A DNA stretch of 64,000 nt from Planctomycetota bacterium (GCA_020638695.1 JACKIB010000020.1:34104-98103); one strand, 5' to 3'; positions 50,204-59,532 are shown, counted from the stretch's first letter. The notes: a model not told the origin generated them from the sequence alone. Made by a program: numbers and translations.

Positions 50204-51552
50204 AGCAGCCCGTGCTGGTCATCGAGGACGACACGACGCTGTGTCAGCTCCTCGCCCGACAGCTCTCGAAGGCCGGCTTCGCGACCACGGGGGTGTCGAC
50301 GTGGTCCGCGGCTCAGAGCTACCTGGCGAGGACCGAGCCGGCGCTGGTGATCACCGATGTCCGCCTGCCCGAGGGCGACATGCTCGACCACCTTCTCGAG
50401 CTGGCCGAGAACTATCCGGTCATCGTCCTCACCGCATTCGGGTCGGTCCGAAACGCGGTCGAGGCGATGAAGAAGGGCGCCGCCGACTATCTGCTCAAAC
50501 CGGTCAGTCTCGACGAGCTGCTACTGACGGTGGAGCGCACGCTCGAGACCGTCACCCTGCGCCGTGAGAACCAGTTCAGCCGGCGCCAACTCGACGTCCA
50601 CGACGCCACCCACAATCTGCTGGTGGGCGAGGGCGCGGGCATCGAGGCGGTGCGGCGGTTGATCTCGGCAGTGGCCGAGGAGGACATCACGGTGCTGGTG
50701 CAGGGCGAGAGCGGCACCGGCAAGGAGCTCGTCGCGCGCGCGATCCACCGCGGCGGGCCCCGCGCGGGGCGCAGCTTCGTGGTCGTCGACTGCTGCACCT
50801 TGCAGGAGCGGCTGTTCGAGTCCGAGCTCTTCGGTCACGAGCGAGGCGCCTTCACCGGCGCGGAGCGGCAGAAGAGCGGGCTGATCGAGGGTGCCGAGGG
50901 TGGGACGCTGTTCCTCGACGAGATCGGCGAGATCGACGGCGCGATTCAGGCCAAGCTGTTGCGGGTGCTGGAGACCGGCCAGTACCGGCGCGTCGGCGGC
51001 ACGCGCGACCTCCATGCCGACGTGCGCATCGTCACCGCCACCAACCGTGATCTCGCGGCGATGGTCGAGGCAGGCGAGTTCCGCGCCGATCTCTTCTATC
51101 GTCTGAACGCATTCAACATCTACGTGCCTGCGCTGCGCGAGCGGCGCGAGGACATCCCCTTGCTCGCGACGCGCTTCCTCCACCACCACAGCTTCTCGCG
51201 CCGTATCGACAAACGTCTGACCGGGCCGGCCCTTCGCAAGCTCGTCTGCTACGACTGGCCGGGCAACGTCCGCGAGCTCAGGAACGTGATCGAGCGGGCG
51301 ATCATCCTGTCGCGTGACCGACCGATGATCGGGCCGGAGCACCTCGCGTTCGGCGCCAATGCATCGCGCTCCCACGCGGTGGTGACGCTGTCGTTCGACC
51401 ACGAGCCGACGCTCGACGAGATCGAGGAGGAGTATCTCGCGACCCAGCTCAAGAAGTACTCGGGCCGTCGTGGCGCGGTCGCGGAGGCGCTCGGGGTGAG
51501 CGAGCGCAGCGTCTACCGGATGATCAAGCGCTTCAACCTCGTCGGCGGTTGA
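50200..51552 (+). CDS. Sigma-54-dependent response regulator (NtrC family)
   Basis: Regulator of 450 residues in three domains. The receiver (1-120) has acidic D10-D11, phosphoacceptor D53 (VITDVRLPEG) and K103 (LLKPVSLDE). The AAA+ domain (about 138-370) has Walker A GESGTGKE, the sigma-54 contact loop GAFTGA in ERGAFTGAERQ, Walker B GGTLFLDEIGE and arginine fingers in FRADLFYRLN. The C-terminal Fis-type helix-turn-helix (about 405-448) ends RRGAVAEALGVSERSVYRMIKRF. It is co-translated with the heme-motif kinase. Sigma-54-type promoters with shared palindromes upstream of the neighbouring operon make that operon its probable target. Confidence 0.95.
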   Translation: MKQPVLVIEDDTTLCQLLARQLSKAGFATTGVSTWSAAQSYLARTEPALVITDVRLPEGDMLDHLLELAENYPVIVLTAFGSVRNAVEAMKKGAADYLLKPVSLDELLLTVERTLETVTLRRENQFSRRQLDVHDATHNLLVGEGAGIEAVRRLISAVAEEDITVLVQGESGTGKELVARAIHRGGPRAGRSFVVVDCCTLQERLFESELFGHERGAFTGAERQKSGLIEGAEGGTLFLDEIGEIDGAIQAKLLRVLETGQYRRVGGTRDLHADVRIVTATNRDLAAMVEAGEFRADLFYRLNAFNIYVPALRERREDIPLLATRFLHHHSFSRRIDKRLTGPALRKLVCYDWPGNVRELRNVIERAIILSRDRPMIGPEHLAFGANASRSHAVVTLSFDHEPTLDEIEEEYLATQLKKYSGRRGAVAEALGVSERSVYRMIKRFNLVGG

Positions 51553-51658
51553 CGACCGTGGCGGTCCGGCCGCGGCGGGCGACCGGTGCGAGAGATGTCA
51601 CCGAGGCGGCTCCGGAGCAGTACACTGCCCGCCCCTTTGAGAGTGGAGGACAGGCCCG

Positions 51659-52525
51659 ATGCGGCTTTGCATGTTCGACAAGGGTGGTCGCCCGACCCTC
51701 GGCGCTCCGAGTGACGACTCGGTGGTGGACGTCTCCGCGCTCGGCGGCGGACTGCCGGGAGACATCGCGTCGGTGGTCACCGGCGGCGCGGCGGCGGTGG
51801 CGGCGGTCGCCAAGGCGGTGAGCGCGGCCCCGGCCAGCGCCCGCGTGCCGCTCGCCGGCCTGCGCTATCACCTGCCGCTGCCGAGCCCGGGGAAGATCAT
51901 CTGCCTCGGCCTGAACTACGCCGATCACGCGGCGGAGGGTGGGCACAGCAAGCCCAGCTACCCGTCGTTCTTCATGCGCTGCGCGACCTCGCTGGTCGCC
52001 CACGGGGAGCCGATGGTTCGCCCGCGGGTCTCCGAGCAGCTCGATTACGAGGCCGAGCTCGCGGCGGTGGTCGGGCAGCGCGCGCGCCACGTCGCGCGCG
52101 AGGACGCGCTGTCGGTGATTGCCGGCTACTCGGTGTTCAACGACGGGTCGATCCGCCAGTACCAGCGCCTGACGTCGCAGTGGACGATCGGCAAGAACTT
52201 CGACGCCACCGGCGGCTTCGGGCCGGACTACGTCACCGCCGACGAGCTGCCACCGGGGGCGACGGGGCTGCGCATCCAGTCCCGGCTCAACGGTCAGGTG
52301 ATGCAGGACGCGAACACCGACGACATGCTCTTCGGTGTCGCCGAGACCATCGCCCTGCTCACCGAATGCCTGACGCTCGAGCCCGGCGACCTCATCGTCA
52401 TGGGCACCCCGTCCGGGGTGGGCCATGCCCGCAAGCCACCGGTGTGGATGCGCCCGGGCGACGTGTGCGAGGTCGAGATCGAGAAGGTCGGTCTGCTGCG
52501 CAACCCGATCGTCGGCGAGGACTGA
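51659..52525 (+). CDS. Fumarylacetoacetate hydrolase-family protein
   Basis: Cytosolic enzyme of 288 residues with the FAH fold. The N-terminal PSPGKIICLGLNYADHAAEGG precedes the metal-binding core: E in LDYEAELAAVVG, and D in FNDGSIRQYQRLTSQWTIGKNFD (region), where the usual 'DVSARDxQ' is replaced by NDGSIRQYQ. Later hallmarks are NGQVMQDANTDDMLFGVAE and GDLIVMGTPSGVG. Members are acylpyruvases, 2-keto-3-deoxy-sugar-acid hydrolases/dehydratases or oxaloacetate decarboxylases. Substrate not resolved. It is followed by, but probably not functionally tied to, the EipA gene. Confidence 0.92.
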   Translation: MRLCMFDKGGRPTLGAPSDDSVVDVSALGGGLPGDIASVVTGGAAAVAAVAKAVSAAPASARVPLAGLRYHLPLPSPGKIICLGLNYADHAAEGGHSKPSYPSFFMRCATSLVAHGEPMVRPRVSEQLDYEAELAAVVGQRARHVAREDALSVIAGYSVFNDGSIRQYQRLTSQWTIGKNFDATGGFGPDYVTADELPPGATGLRIQSRLNGQVMQDANTDDMLFGVAETIALLTECLTLEPGDLIVMGTPSGVGHARKPPVWMRPGDVCEVEIEKVGLLRNPIVGED

Positions 52526-52642
52526 GCGTCCGCGGACGCGACGCCCCGGCGCCCGCCCGCGGCGCCGGGGCTCGATCGCTTCACGGTTTTCCGCCACCGA
52601 CCGAGGTAGGCTCGCCGTTCCTGCCCGCGAACGGAGACCGCG

Positions 52643-53215
52643 ATGCACGCACACCTCGGCTCGATCCGCGCCTTCGCCCTTTCGGCCCTCCTCGCCCTGT
52701 TCCTCGCCGCGCCGAGCGCGATGGCCGAGGAGGAGGGATATAGCGTCGACGAGATCCTCGCCGAGGCCGAGAGGTTCTTCGGAAGCAGCACCGAGGGACT
52801 CGCCAAGGTGGTGGAGAAGGTCTTCGCCGACCTCGGCCGGCCCACCGGTTACGTGGCGGGCGAGGAGGTGAGCGGTGCGATCGGCGTCGGGCTGCGCTAC
52901 GGTGACGGGCGCCTCCAGCTCAAGTCCGGGGGCAGTCGCCGCGTGTACTGGACCGGGCCGTCGGTCGGTTTCGATCTCGGTGGAAACGCGTCGAAGGTCT
53001 TCGTGCTCTGCTATGGCATGCATCGCGCGGGGGCGATCTTCCAGCGCTTCCCGGCCGTCGACGGCAGTTACTATTTCGTCGGCGGCGTCGGCGCCAACTA
53101 TCAGCGCAGCGGTGACATCACACTGGCCCCGATCCGGCTCGGTGTCGGGCTGCGCGCCGGCGCGAGCATCGGCTACATGCACTACACGCCGAAGAAGAGC
53201 TGGAACCCGTTCTGA
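52643..53215 (+). CDS. eipA: EipA-family (DUF1134) envelope protein
   Basis: Exported protein of 190 residues. The signal peptide (RAFALSALLALFLAAPSAMA) is followed by a DUF1134 domain: YSVDEILAEAERFFGSSTEGLAKVVEKVF, then GRPTGYVAGEEVSGAIGVGLRYGDG and YWTGPSVGFDLGGNASKVFVLCY (regions), ending GVGLRAGASIGYMHYTPKKSWNPF. This beta-barrel-like domain is that of EipA, a periplasmic protein needed for envelope integrity in Brucella and conserved in alpha- and some gammaproteobacteria. It is monocistronic. Confidence 0.88.
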   Translation: MHAHLGSIRAFALSALLALFLAAPSAMAEEEGYSVDEILAEAERFFGSSTEGLAKVVEKVFADLGRPTGYVAGEEVSGAIGVGLRYGDGRLQLKSGGSRRVYWTGPSVGFDLGGNASKVFVLCYGMHRAGAIFQRFPAVDGSYYFVGGVGANYQRSGDITLAPIRLGVGLRAGASIGYMHYTPKKSWNPF

Positions 53216-53261
53216 GCTCCGTCGCCGCGTCCCGCGGCCGGGTGCGCGCACCCGGTCGAGG

Positions 53262-54506
53262 TCACGGCGGCGCGCCGATCTCGACCGGCGGGGTCAGCGC
53301 CCCGGCATCGGCGCCGTAGACGAGCGCCTGCAGCCTTGGTCCGGAGCCGGCCGGTGGCGCCGCAAGGGGCACCGTGGTGCGGCCGATTCCGGTCCCGCCC
53401 AGAGCCGCGACGCCGGCGAGCAGCGCACTGGCCGGATCGAGCTCGAGCGGCCCGAACGGGGTGGCGATGGAGCCCGGCCCGAGCGCCGCGAGCACCAGGG
53501 CGAGCTGGCCCGGTCGCGCGGCGACCCCGACGTCGAGCGCGTTGCCCGGGCCGGCAACGAGGTCGGCCCACAGTACCGGGGCGCGGCCGGCCGAGAAGCC
53601 CGCCATCGGCTCACCGTCGGCGCCGAGCCCGACCAGGTCCGACCACCACCGCGTCTCGCCGCGCACCTCGGAGCGGAGGAAGCCGGTCACCAGGCGGCGA
53701 TGGAGGCGACGCTGATCCGCGACCGGGAGCGCATCGATGGGGAGGTCGAGGTCGGTCGCGCCGAGGTGCCCCATCCCCTCGACCACCACCGCGAGGTTGC
53801 GCGCCGCCGACTCGCTGGTGGCGACGAGCCACGACGTCGACATCCAGGCCGGGACGAACTGGTCCTGGGCACCGATCACGTGCAGGACCGAGCCGTCGAA
53901 GGCGCGCGCGGCGGCCACCGCATCGGCGTCGGACGACGCCGCCTGCAGCGCGATCAGGACCCGCACGCGCGGCTCCGCCCCGACGAGGTCGAACAGGTTG
54001 CCACCCCCCATCGAGTGGCCGATCGCGGCCCACGGCGCGGTGGCGTCCACCATCCCGGCGAGGAAGCTCCCCGCGGTCGCGGACTGTCCGTCGGCCCAGT
54101 GCAGGAAGCCACGGGTGTCGAGCGCGAAGGCCTCGCGATCGGGCAACAACCCGGTCCCGGTCCCGGTCGAGACCACCACGTGGCCGTGGCTCGCGACGTG
54201 GGCCGAGAGCAGATCGTAAAGAGACGGGTCGGCAAGGAATCCGTGCTGGAACGCCACCAGCGGATAGGGGCCACCCGCGGGGTCCGGCGGTGCCTCGCTC
54301 CCGGTGACCAGCGCCGGGTAGTAGACGCGACCGACCACCTCACCGCGGCCGAAGATCTGATCGACGAAGCGCACGTCGCGCACCCCGACCGCGTGTGGGC
54401 CGGGTGCCTCGAGCGACGAGGCGGCCACCACCAGCGGCAGGGACACGAGGGCCATGAGCCCCGCTCGGAGGACAGCCGCGACCAGCGATCGGATGTAAGT
54501 GCTCAC
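53262..54506 (-). CDS. Exported alpha/beta hydrolase (lipase/chlorophyllase/cutinase-like)
   Basis: Protein of 414 residues with an N-terminal signal (LVAAVLRAGLMALVSLPLVVAAS). The alpha/beta-hydrolase core starts PYPLVAFQHGFLADPSLYDLL, with the oxyanion segment FQHGF, and has the nucleophile elbow GHSMGGG (Ser in AAIGHSMGGG, about residue 165). The acid is probably in IGAQDQFVPAW and the His in VEGMGHLGATD. A C-terminal ~130-residue domain (from about 280) is of unknown type. Esterase or lipase action on an extracytoplasmic ester is inferred. It is convergent with eipA. Confidence 0.82.
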   Translation of the reverse strand: MSTYIRSLVAAVLRAGLMALVSLPLVVAASSLEAPGPHAVGVRDVRFVDQIFGRGEVVGRVYYPALVTGSEAPPDPAGGPYPLVAFQHGFLADPSLYDLLSAHVASHGHVVVSTGTGTGLLPDREAFALDTRGFLHWADGQSATAGSFLAGMVDATAPWAAIGHSMGGGNLFDLVGAEPRVRVLIALQAASSDADAVAAARAFDGSVLHVIGAQDQFVPAWMSTSWLVATSESAARNLAVVVEGMGHLGATDLDLPIDALPVADQRRLHRRLVTGFLRSEVRGETRWWSDLVGLGADGEPMAGFSAGRAPVLWADLVAGPGNALDVGVAARPGQLALVLAALGPGSIATPFGPLELDPASALLAGVAALGGTGIGRTTVPLAAPPAGSGPRLQALVYGADAGALTPPVEIGAPP

Positions 54507-54793
54507 TTTTCTTCCAGGCGCCTCTGCAAATGAATTCCCGTCGGGCCGAGATGGCGGTGGCCGGGCCGCGCCTCCACCCCCCGGCGACGCCGCCTCGGAC
54601 GACGGCCCGCACGCGCCATCCGCGCCCCGGTGGCGGCGGAGAGGCTACCTCAGGGTGGAGCGCGGTCGAGGCCGGCCGTGCAAGGCCAGCCGCCCGCTCC
54701 GCTTGCCCAATTCGAGCGCCGCTCTTGAAAACCTTGATTTTCAGTTAAATAGCCTTCTATCTTTAGGTCGTTTCTCAGCAATCGAGGCCCGCC
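54507..54793. other. 287-bp divergent region with an AT-rich patch
   Basis: Between the exported hydrolase and the unknown protein gene the composition changes sharply at about 54720-54785, an AT-rich stretch in otherwise GC-rich DNA. It contains a 6-bp inverted repeat TGAAAA/TTTTCA and -35/-10-like boxes (TTGATT, then TATCTT after about 18 bp), suggesting a plus-strand promoter for the gene at 54794. The rest of the gap shows nothing recognisable. Confidence 0.4.
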
Positions 54794-55645
54794 GTGATCC
54801 ATCGCAGCACGGGGTCGAGCGCGCGTCCAACGGCGCTCACGCCGCCACACGACCCGGCGGTCGACGTCCTGGAGCAACTCCGGGTGACCGCCCGCGACCG
54901 CGAGCGCCAGGCTGCAGTCGAGCGACTGGCCGAGCGTGTCCGGCGGGATGTCGCCGAGCAGCGCCTGGCGCCGGCGCTGCGAGCACTGGAGCACTACTTC
55001 CGCGACCTCGCGCGCTGCCTGGAAGCAGCCGGGCCCGAGATCCGCGTCAGCTACGAGATCCCCGAGATCGGCACCCTGGTGGCGCTGCGCCAGGGGCGCT
55101 ACCGACTGCTCGAGACCATCTCGGACACCCCGGGGACCTTCGGGCTCGCGTTCGACTGCACGCGCGACATCTGCGTCCGGACCCGGGTGAGCACGCCGCT
55201 GGCGTCGGTCCATCGCAACCGGCTGCGGAGCTACGGGCTGCGCTTCCAGGAGATCGACCGCGGTCGCTCCGGCACCGTGTTCATGGTCGAGGGACACGTA
55301 CCGGTCGAGCTTCGCTTCGACGCCGACCCCTCGCTCGGGGTGGTGGTGCTGCAAACACGCAATCTCGACACCCTCGGTCCGGTGCGATTCCACCTGCCAC
55401 CCGAGCGCATCGACCGCCGGCTGGCCGACGAGCTGGCCCGCTGCGTGCTGCGCCAGCCGAACGCGTTCCGCGAGCTGGGCGGCGGCACGATGACCGACGC
55501 CGACCGGGCGCAGCTCCGGGCACGCATCGCACGCGAGCAGCGGCGCCGGGATCTCGAGACCCGGCGTGGGATCCTGGGTGGCACCGCCCGCCTGGTCGAC
55601 GCCCTGCTGCGCCGTGTGCGCTCCGACACCGCAGAGGTGGCCTGA
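54794..55645 (+). CDS. Conserved protein of unknown function
   Basis: Soluble protein of 283 residues without signal peptide or membrane segment. The N-terminal third is helical and charged (VLEQLRVTARDRERQAAVERL), like a coiled coil. The central region (about 95-200) is beta-rich with ISDTPGTFGLAFDCTRDICVR and FMVEGHVPVELRFDADPS. The C-terminus (about 225-283) is again a basic helix. The only cysteines are in the centre (CTRDIC) and at two other sites. I do not recognise a domain. The preceding AT-rich promoter region and standard codon use argue that it is a real gene. It is alone on its strand for 165 bp. Confidence 0.7.
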   Translation: MIHRSTGSSARPTALTPPHDPAVDVLEQLRVTARDRERQAAVERLAERVRRDVAEQRLAPALRALEHYFRDLARCLEAAGPEIRVSYEIPEIGTLVALRQGRYRLLETISDTPGTFGLAFDCTRDICVRTRVSTPLASVHRNRLRSYGLRFQEIDRGRSGTVFMVEGHVPVELRFDADPSLGVVVLQTRNLDTLGPVRFHLPPERIDRRLADELARCVLRQPNAFRELGGGTMTDADRAQLRARIAREQRRRDLETRRGILGGTARLVDALLRRVRSDTAEVA

Positions 55646-55810
55646 CCCGGCACCGACGGACGACCGCGCGATTCCCGGGGCGGGGCCCCGCCCCCGCCCG
55701 CACGTCGGCAGCGACGTCCCGCCACCACGCACGATCCCGGGCGCGGCCCGGTGCCGCGCCGGCCACCGCAGGTGATAGCCTGTCCGCCGGCCCCGCGACG
55801 TCGAGCGCCC

Positions 55811-57949
55811 ATGACCGCCGAGACCGTCCCGAGCACCTGCTGGGAGTGCAACGCGACCTGCGGCTCGCTGATGACGGTCGAGGACGGCCGAGTCACGCGC
55901 ATCACGCCGAACCGCGACCACCCGGCCTCGAAGGGCGCCTTCTGCGCCAAGGGCGTGCGCGCGGTCTCGGAGTGGACTTACGGCGACGACCGTCTGCTCA
56001 CTCCCCTGCGTCGCGTCGGCGCGCGCGGCGCCGGCCGCTGGGAACGCGTCGACTGGGACGTCGCGCTCGACACCATGGCCGACGGCATCGCCGAGGTCCG
56101 GTCGCGGTACGGGCCGCCGTCGATCGCCGGCGCGGTGAGCGGCGCGTTCTTCAGCCGCGGCGCCGTCGTCGCCCTGCTGCTTCGCTCGATCGGCTCGCCG
56201 AACTGGATGATCAACCAGGATCTGTGCGGTGGCTGCCGCGCGGTGAGCGATCGCGTCACCGGTCTCGGCATCACCAACGGCGAGGACATCGAGAACGCGC
56301 GCTGCATCCTGCTCGTCGGTCGAAACCCGCGCGAGGCCGATCCGGTCCAGTGGCGCGCGCTGGCCGCAGCCCGCGCTCGCGGCGCCCGGTTGGTGGTCGT
56401 CGATCCGAAGCGCACCCACGCCGCCGACCGCGCCGACCTGTGGCTTCGCCCGCGGCCCGGCACCGACGCCGCCATCGCGCTCGCGATGATCCACGTGCTG
56501 GTCGCCGAGGGCCGCCACGACCGCGACTTCGTCAGCCGCTGGTCGGTCGGCTTCGACGCCCTGGTCGAGCGCGCATCCCACTACCCGCCGGCCGAGGCGG
56601 CGCGGCTCACCGGGGTGCCGGCCGAGGACATCGTCAGCGCGGCGCGGATGTACGCCGACGGGCCGTCCACCTTCGTGAGCGGCCACGGCATCGACGCCTT
56701 CAGCGCCGGGTTCCAGACCTTCCGCGCCTTCCATTGCCTGGTGGCGGTGAGCGGCAACGTCGACCGCCCGGGTGGCAATCGACGGGTGAAGCGCCCGCCC
56801 GGCTTTCGCCAGTACATCGACCTGCTCCACGACCCCGCGTTCCGACTGCCGGAGGCGACCGAGCGCCTCACCATCGGCGCCGAACGCTTCCCGCTCTGGG
56901 CAGGCCCGCGCGGCTGGCAGACCGCCTGCCACAACCCGTCGGTCATCGACGCGATCCTCACCGGCCGGCCCTACCCGGTCCGGGCGCTCTACGTGAGTGG
57001 GGTGAACATCGCGGTCACCTACCCGGACACCCGGCGCACGGTGGCGGCGCTCGAATCGCTCGACTTCCTCGCCGTCGCCACCCAGACCATGAACCCGACC
57101 GCGGCCCGCGCCGACCTGGTGCTGCCGAAGACGACCACCCTCGAGGAGGAGGAGGTCTCGCTGCAGCCGGGCGGCCCTTGCGTGAGCTACACCCGAGCCG
57201 CCCACCCGCCGCGCGGGGAGGCCCGGTGCGACCTCGACATCGCGCTCGGGCTGCTGGACCGACTCGAGGCACGCGGCGCGCTCACCGCCCGGCTGGTGCC
57301 CTGGCGCTCGCAGCGCGAGCTCAACGCCTACCTCCTGGGTGACAGCGGGATCACCATCGAGCAGCTCCGTGCGACCGGGTTCGCCACCTTCCCCTGGACC
57401 CACGGCGAGTTCGAGACCCGACCCTTCGCGACCCCGAGCGGCAAGGTCGAGCTCGCCTCGAGCGTGCTCGCCGACCTCGGTCTCGACCCCTTGCCGGACC
57501 TCGTGACGCCCGCGTGCGACGACGTCGACGACGATCTGCGCGCCGCCTACCCGCTCGTGCTCAACACCGGTGAGCGGGAGAAGAGCTATCACCACTCGCG
57601 GTTTCGCGAGCAGGCGTGGCTACGCGCTCTGTCGCCCGACCCGACGCTCCAGATCCACCCCGACGACGCCACCGCGCTCGGCCTCGCCGACGACGACTGG
57701 GTCGTCCTCGAGCTGCAGGGGCGGCCGGATGGCTGCCATCTCCGCGCGCGCATCACCGACCGGGTGACCCCCGGCACCGTATCCACCGGCATCGGCTGGT
57801 GGCGGCCCGAATCCCCCGGCCCCTGGCACGGCGCGCTCGACGTGAACGTCAATGCCGCACTCGCCTACGGCCCGCCCTGGGATCCGGTGACCGGCTCCGC
57901 CGACTCGCGCAACATTCGCTGCCGGGTGAGGCCGTCGAGCGCGCCGTGA
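55811..57949 (+). CDS. Molybdopterin oxidoreductase (cytosolic, cysteine-ligated type)
   Basis: Enzyme of 712 residues from the ATG at 55811. No Tat or Sec signal, so cytosolic. The N-terminal [4Fe-4S] ligands are C10, C13, C17 and C45 (CWECNATCGS ... FCAKG). The Mo-ligand region MINQDLCGGCRAVSD offers C139 (or C142) as ligand, as in nitrate reductase/formate dehydrogenase-like enzymes with Cys. Further marks are LVGRNPREADP, VVDPKRTHAADRADLWL and LRPRPGTDAAIALAM, with C-terminal LASSVLADLG and the MGD-binding domain ending GSADSRNIRCRV. It belongs near the BisC/NasA/thiosulfate-reductase clade of single-subunit-like enzymes. Partners and substrate are unknown. Confidence 0.9.
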   Translation: MTAETVPSTCWECNATCGSLMTVEDGRVTRITPNRDHPASKGAFCAKGVRAVSEWTYGDDRLLTPLRRVGARGAGRWERVDWDVALDTMADGIAEVRSRYGPPSIAGAVSGAFFSRGAVVALLLRSIGSPNWMINQDLCGGCRAVSDRVTGLGITNGEDIENARCILLVGRNPREADPVQWRALAAARARGARLVVVDPKRTHAADRADLWLRPRPGTDAAIALAMIHVLVAEGRHDRDFVSRWSVGFDALVERASHYPPAEAARLTGVPAEDIVSAARMYADGPSTFVSGHGIDAFSAGFQTFRAFHCLVAVSGNVDRPGGNRRVKRPPGFRQYIDLLHDPAFRLPEATERLTIGAERFPLWAGPRGWQTACHNPSVIDAILTGRPYPVRALYVSGVNIAVTYPDTRRTVAALESLDFLAVATQTMNPTAARADLVLPKTTTLEEEEVSLQPGGPCVSYTRAAHPPRGEARCDLDIALGLLDRLEARGALTARLVPWRSQRELNAYLLGDSGITIEQLRATGFATFPWTHGEFETRPFATPSGKVELASSVLADLGLDPLPDLVTPACDDVDDDLRAAYPLVLNTGEREKSYHHSRFREQAWLRALSPDPTLQIHPDDATALGLADDDWVVLELQGRPDGCHLRARITDRVTPGTVSTGIGWWRPESPGPWHGALDVNVNAALAYGPPWDPVTGSADSRNIRCRVRPSSAP

Positions 57950-57957
57950 CCCCCGGA

Positions 57958-57994
57958 GGGGACTGGCTCGCCGCAACGCGGCGTGCGTGTCCCC
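57958..57994. repeat. REP-like palindrome (GGGGACTGGCTCGC family)
   Basis: A 37-bp imperfect palindrome starts nine bases after the molybdoenzyme stop: outer arms GGGGAC/GTCCCC and inner arms CGCCGC/GCGGCG around AAC. The same opening GGGGACTGGCTCGC occurs twice at 63546-63582, so this is a dispersed repeat family. No T-tract follows. It probably acts as an extragenic mRNA-stabilising or REP-type element. Confidence 0.6.
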
Positions 57995-58079
57995 ACCAGC
58001 ACCGCAGCGCCACGGGGACAGCGCCCCCGCATTCTGTGCCACCATCGGCATCCGCCGTGACATCGACCGTTGCCCTCCC

Positions 58080-59288
58080 ATGCACGCCCAGGACACCGTC
58101 GAACGCATCCTCGCCTTCAACGCCGGTCGCGACCCCGAGCGCCTGCGGATGAAGCTCGACCGCCTCGCCGCCGGCCCGCTGCGCTTCCTGCGCGGCACCT
58201 GTCATCTGTTCTTTGCCGACGTCGCGGGCCATCCGGTGCTCGAGGCCTCGCCGCGGGCGTGGCTCTGCGGCGACCTGCACATCGAGAACTTCGGGAGCTA
58301 CCGCGGCGACAACGGCCTCGTCTACTTCGACATGAACGACTTCGACGAATCGCTGTGCGCGCCGTGCAACTACGAGCTGGTCCGGTTGCTGGTCTCGATC
58401 GTGCTCGCCCGCGCGGTGCTGCGGATCGGCCGGCGCGAGGCCCGCCGTCTCGCGCGCCGCTTCCTCGAGGTGTACGCGCGAGAGCTCGCCGCCGCCAAAC
58501 CGCGCTGGGTCGAGCGTGACCTCGCGCGCGGCCTGGTGAGGTCACTGCTGCGGGGTGCGCGCAAGCACGCGCGCAAGGACTTCGTCGGCGAGCGCACGCG
58601 GAAAGTCCGCGTCGCGGGCGCACGCAAGCGTCGCCGCCTCGACGTCGACGGCCGCCGGGCGTTGCCGGCGACCGCAGCCGACGCGAGGCGAATCGAGGCG
58701 CTGGTCGAGTCGGCGCTGTCGACCGATGGTCATCGGATGCGCGTGCGCGACGTGGCACGCCGGGTCGCGGGCACCGGGAGTCTCGGCATCGAGCGGTTCG
58801 TGGTGCTGGCCGAGGACGGCGAGGGCGACCTCGTGCTGCTGGATCTCAAGGAGGCGCGGCCGTCGGCGACCGCGGCCGCGCTCGGGCACACTCAGCCACC
58901 CTGGGCGAGCGACGCGCGACGCATCGTCAGCGTGCAGCGGTGGCTGCAGGCGATCCCGCCCGGCATCGCGATCCCGGTCGAGGATGCCGGGCGCAGCCAC
59001 GTGCTGCGCGCGCTACAGCCGAGCGCCGACCGCGTCGATCTCGTCGAGCCCGATGTCGAGATAGACGCGATCGAGGCGGTGATCACCACGATGGCCGAGG
59101 TGACGGCATGGGGTCATGTCCGTGCGGCCGGGCGCGCTGGCGCCGACGGCGTCGACACGCTCTCCAGGCACGGCGCGGACGCGTCGTGGCTGGAACCCCT
59201 GCTCGCGGTTGCCGAGGACGAGGCGCGCCGCACCGAGGCGCACTTCGCCGCCTTTCGCAAGGCACACGCTCGAGGCCAGTTGGGCTGA
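58080..59288 (+). CDS. DUF2252 family protein (kinase-like fold)
   Basis: Protein of 402 residues. The family core is RFLRGTCHLFFADV, then GDLHIENFGSY (a GDLHxxN motif like the catalytic loop HxDxxxxN of aminoglycoside-phosphotransferase-like kinases) and FDMNDFDES (DFD-like metal site). The middle is rich in Arg/Lys (ARKHARKDFVGERTRKVRV). The C-terminus has LKEARPSATAAALG. Substrate unknown; the phosphotransferase role is inferred from the fold. I start at the ATG at 58080; the longer frame includes the REP-like repeat. Confidence 0.88.
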   Translation: MHAQDTVERILAFNAGRDPERLRMKLDRLAAGPLRFLRGTCHLFFADVAGHPVLEASPRAWLCGDLHIENFGSYRGDNGLVYFDMNDFDESLCAPCNYELVRLLVSIVLARAVLRIGRREARRLARRFLEVYARELAAAKPRWVERDLARGLVRSLLRGARKHARKDFVGERTRKVRVAGARKRRRLDVDGRRALPATAADARRIEALVESALSTDGHRMRVRDVARRVAGTGSLGIERFVVLAEDGEGDLVLLDLKEARPSATAAALGHTQPPWASDARRIVSVQRWLQAIPPGIAIPVEDAGRSHVLRALQPSADRVDLVEPDVEIDAIEAVITTMAEVTAWGHVRAAGRAGADGVDTLSRHGADASWLEPLLAVAEDEARRTEAHFAAFRKAHARGQLG

Positions 59289-59532
59289 CCAGCGCGCTCG
59301 CCCGGCGTTGCACGCGGCCGCCCCCGGCGGCGAGCCCACGACCGATCCCTTGACCGTTCGCCGCCGCCGAGGGCTTCCATCGGAGCGTGAGCCCGGCTCC
59401 GTCGCCTCACGACTCCCTCGCGTGCCGACCGTTGGCGCTCCGCCAGCCGGCGCGCGACACACGGGGCGCATCCCGGTGCCCCGTCACGCACGTCGCGCCA
59501 ATCCCGGGCGCGACGTCACGCGACCCGCGGAC

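Noticed and set aside
54650..57595. 981-codon open frame on the minus strand
   Set aside because: Antisense shadow of the unknown protein and the second molybdoenzyme; no motif, biased composition.
59289..59532. RNA gene between the convergent DUF2252 and rtcB genes
   Set aside because: Only GC-rich short palindromes are visible; no promoter, terminator or conserved RNA pattern.
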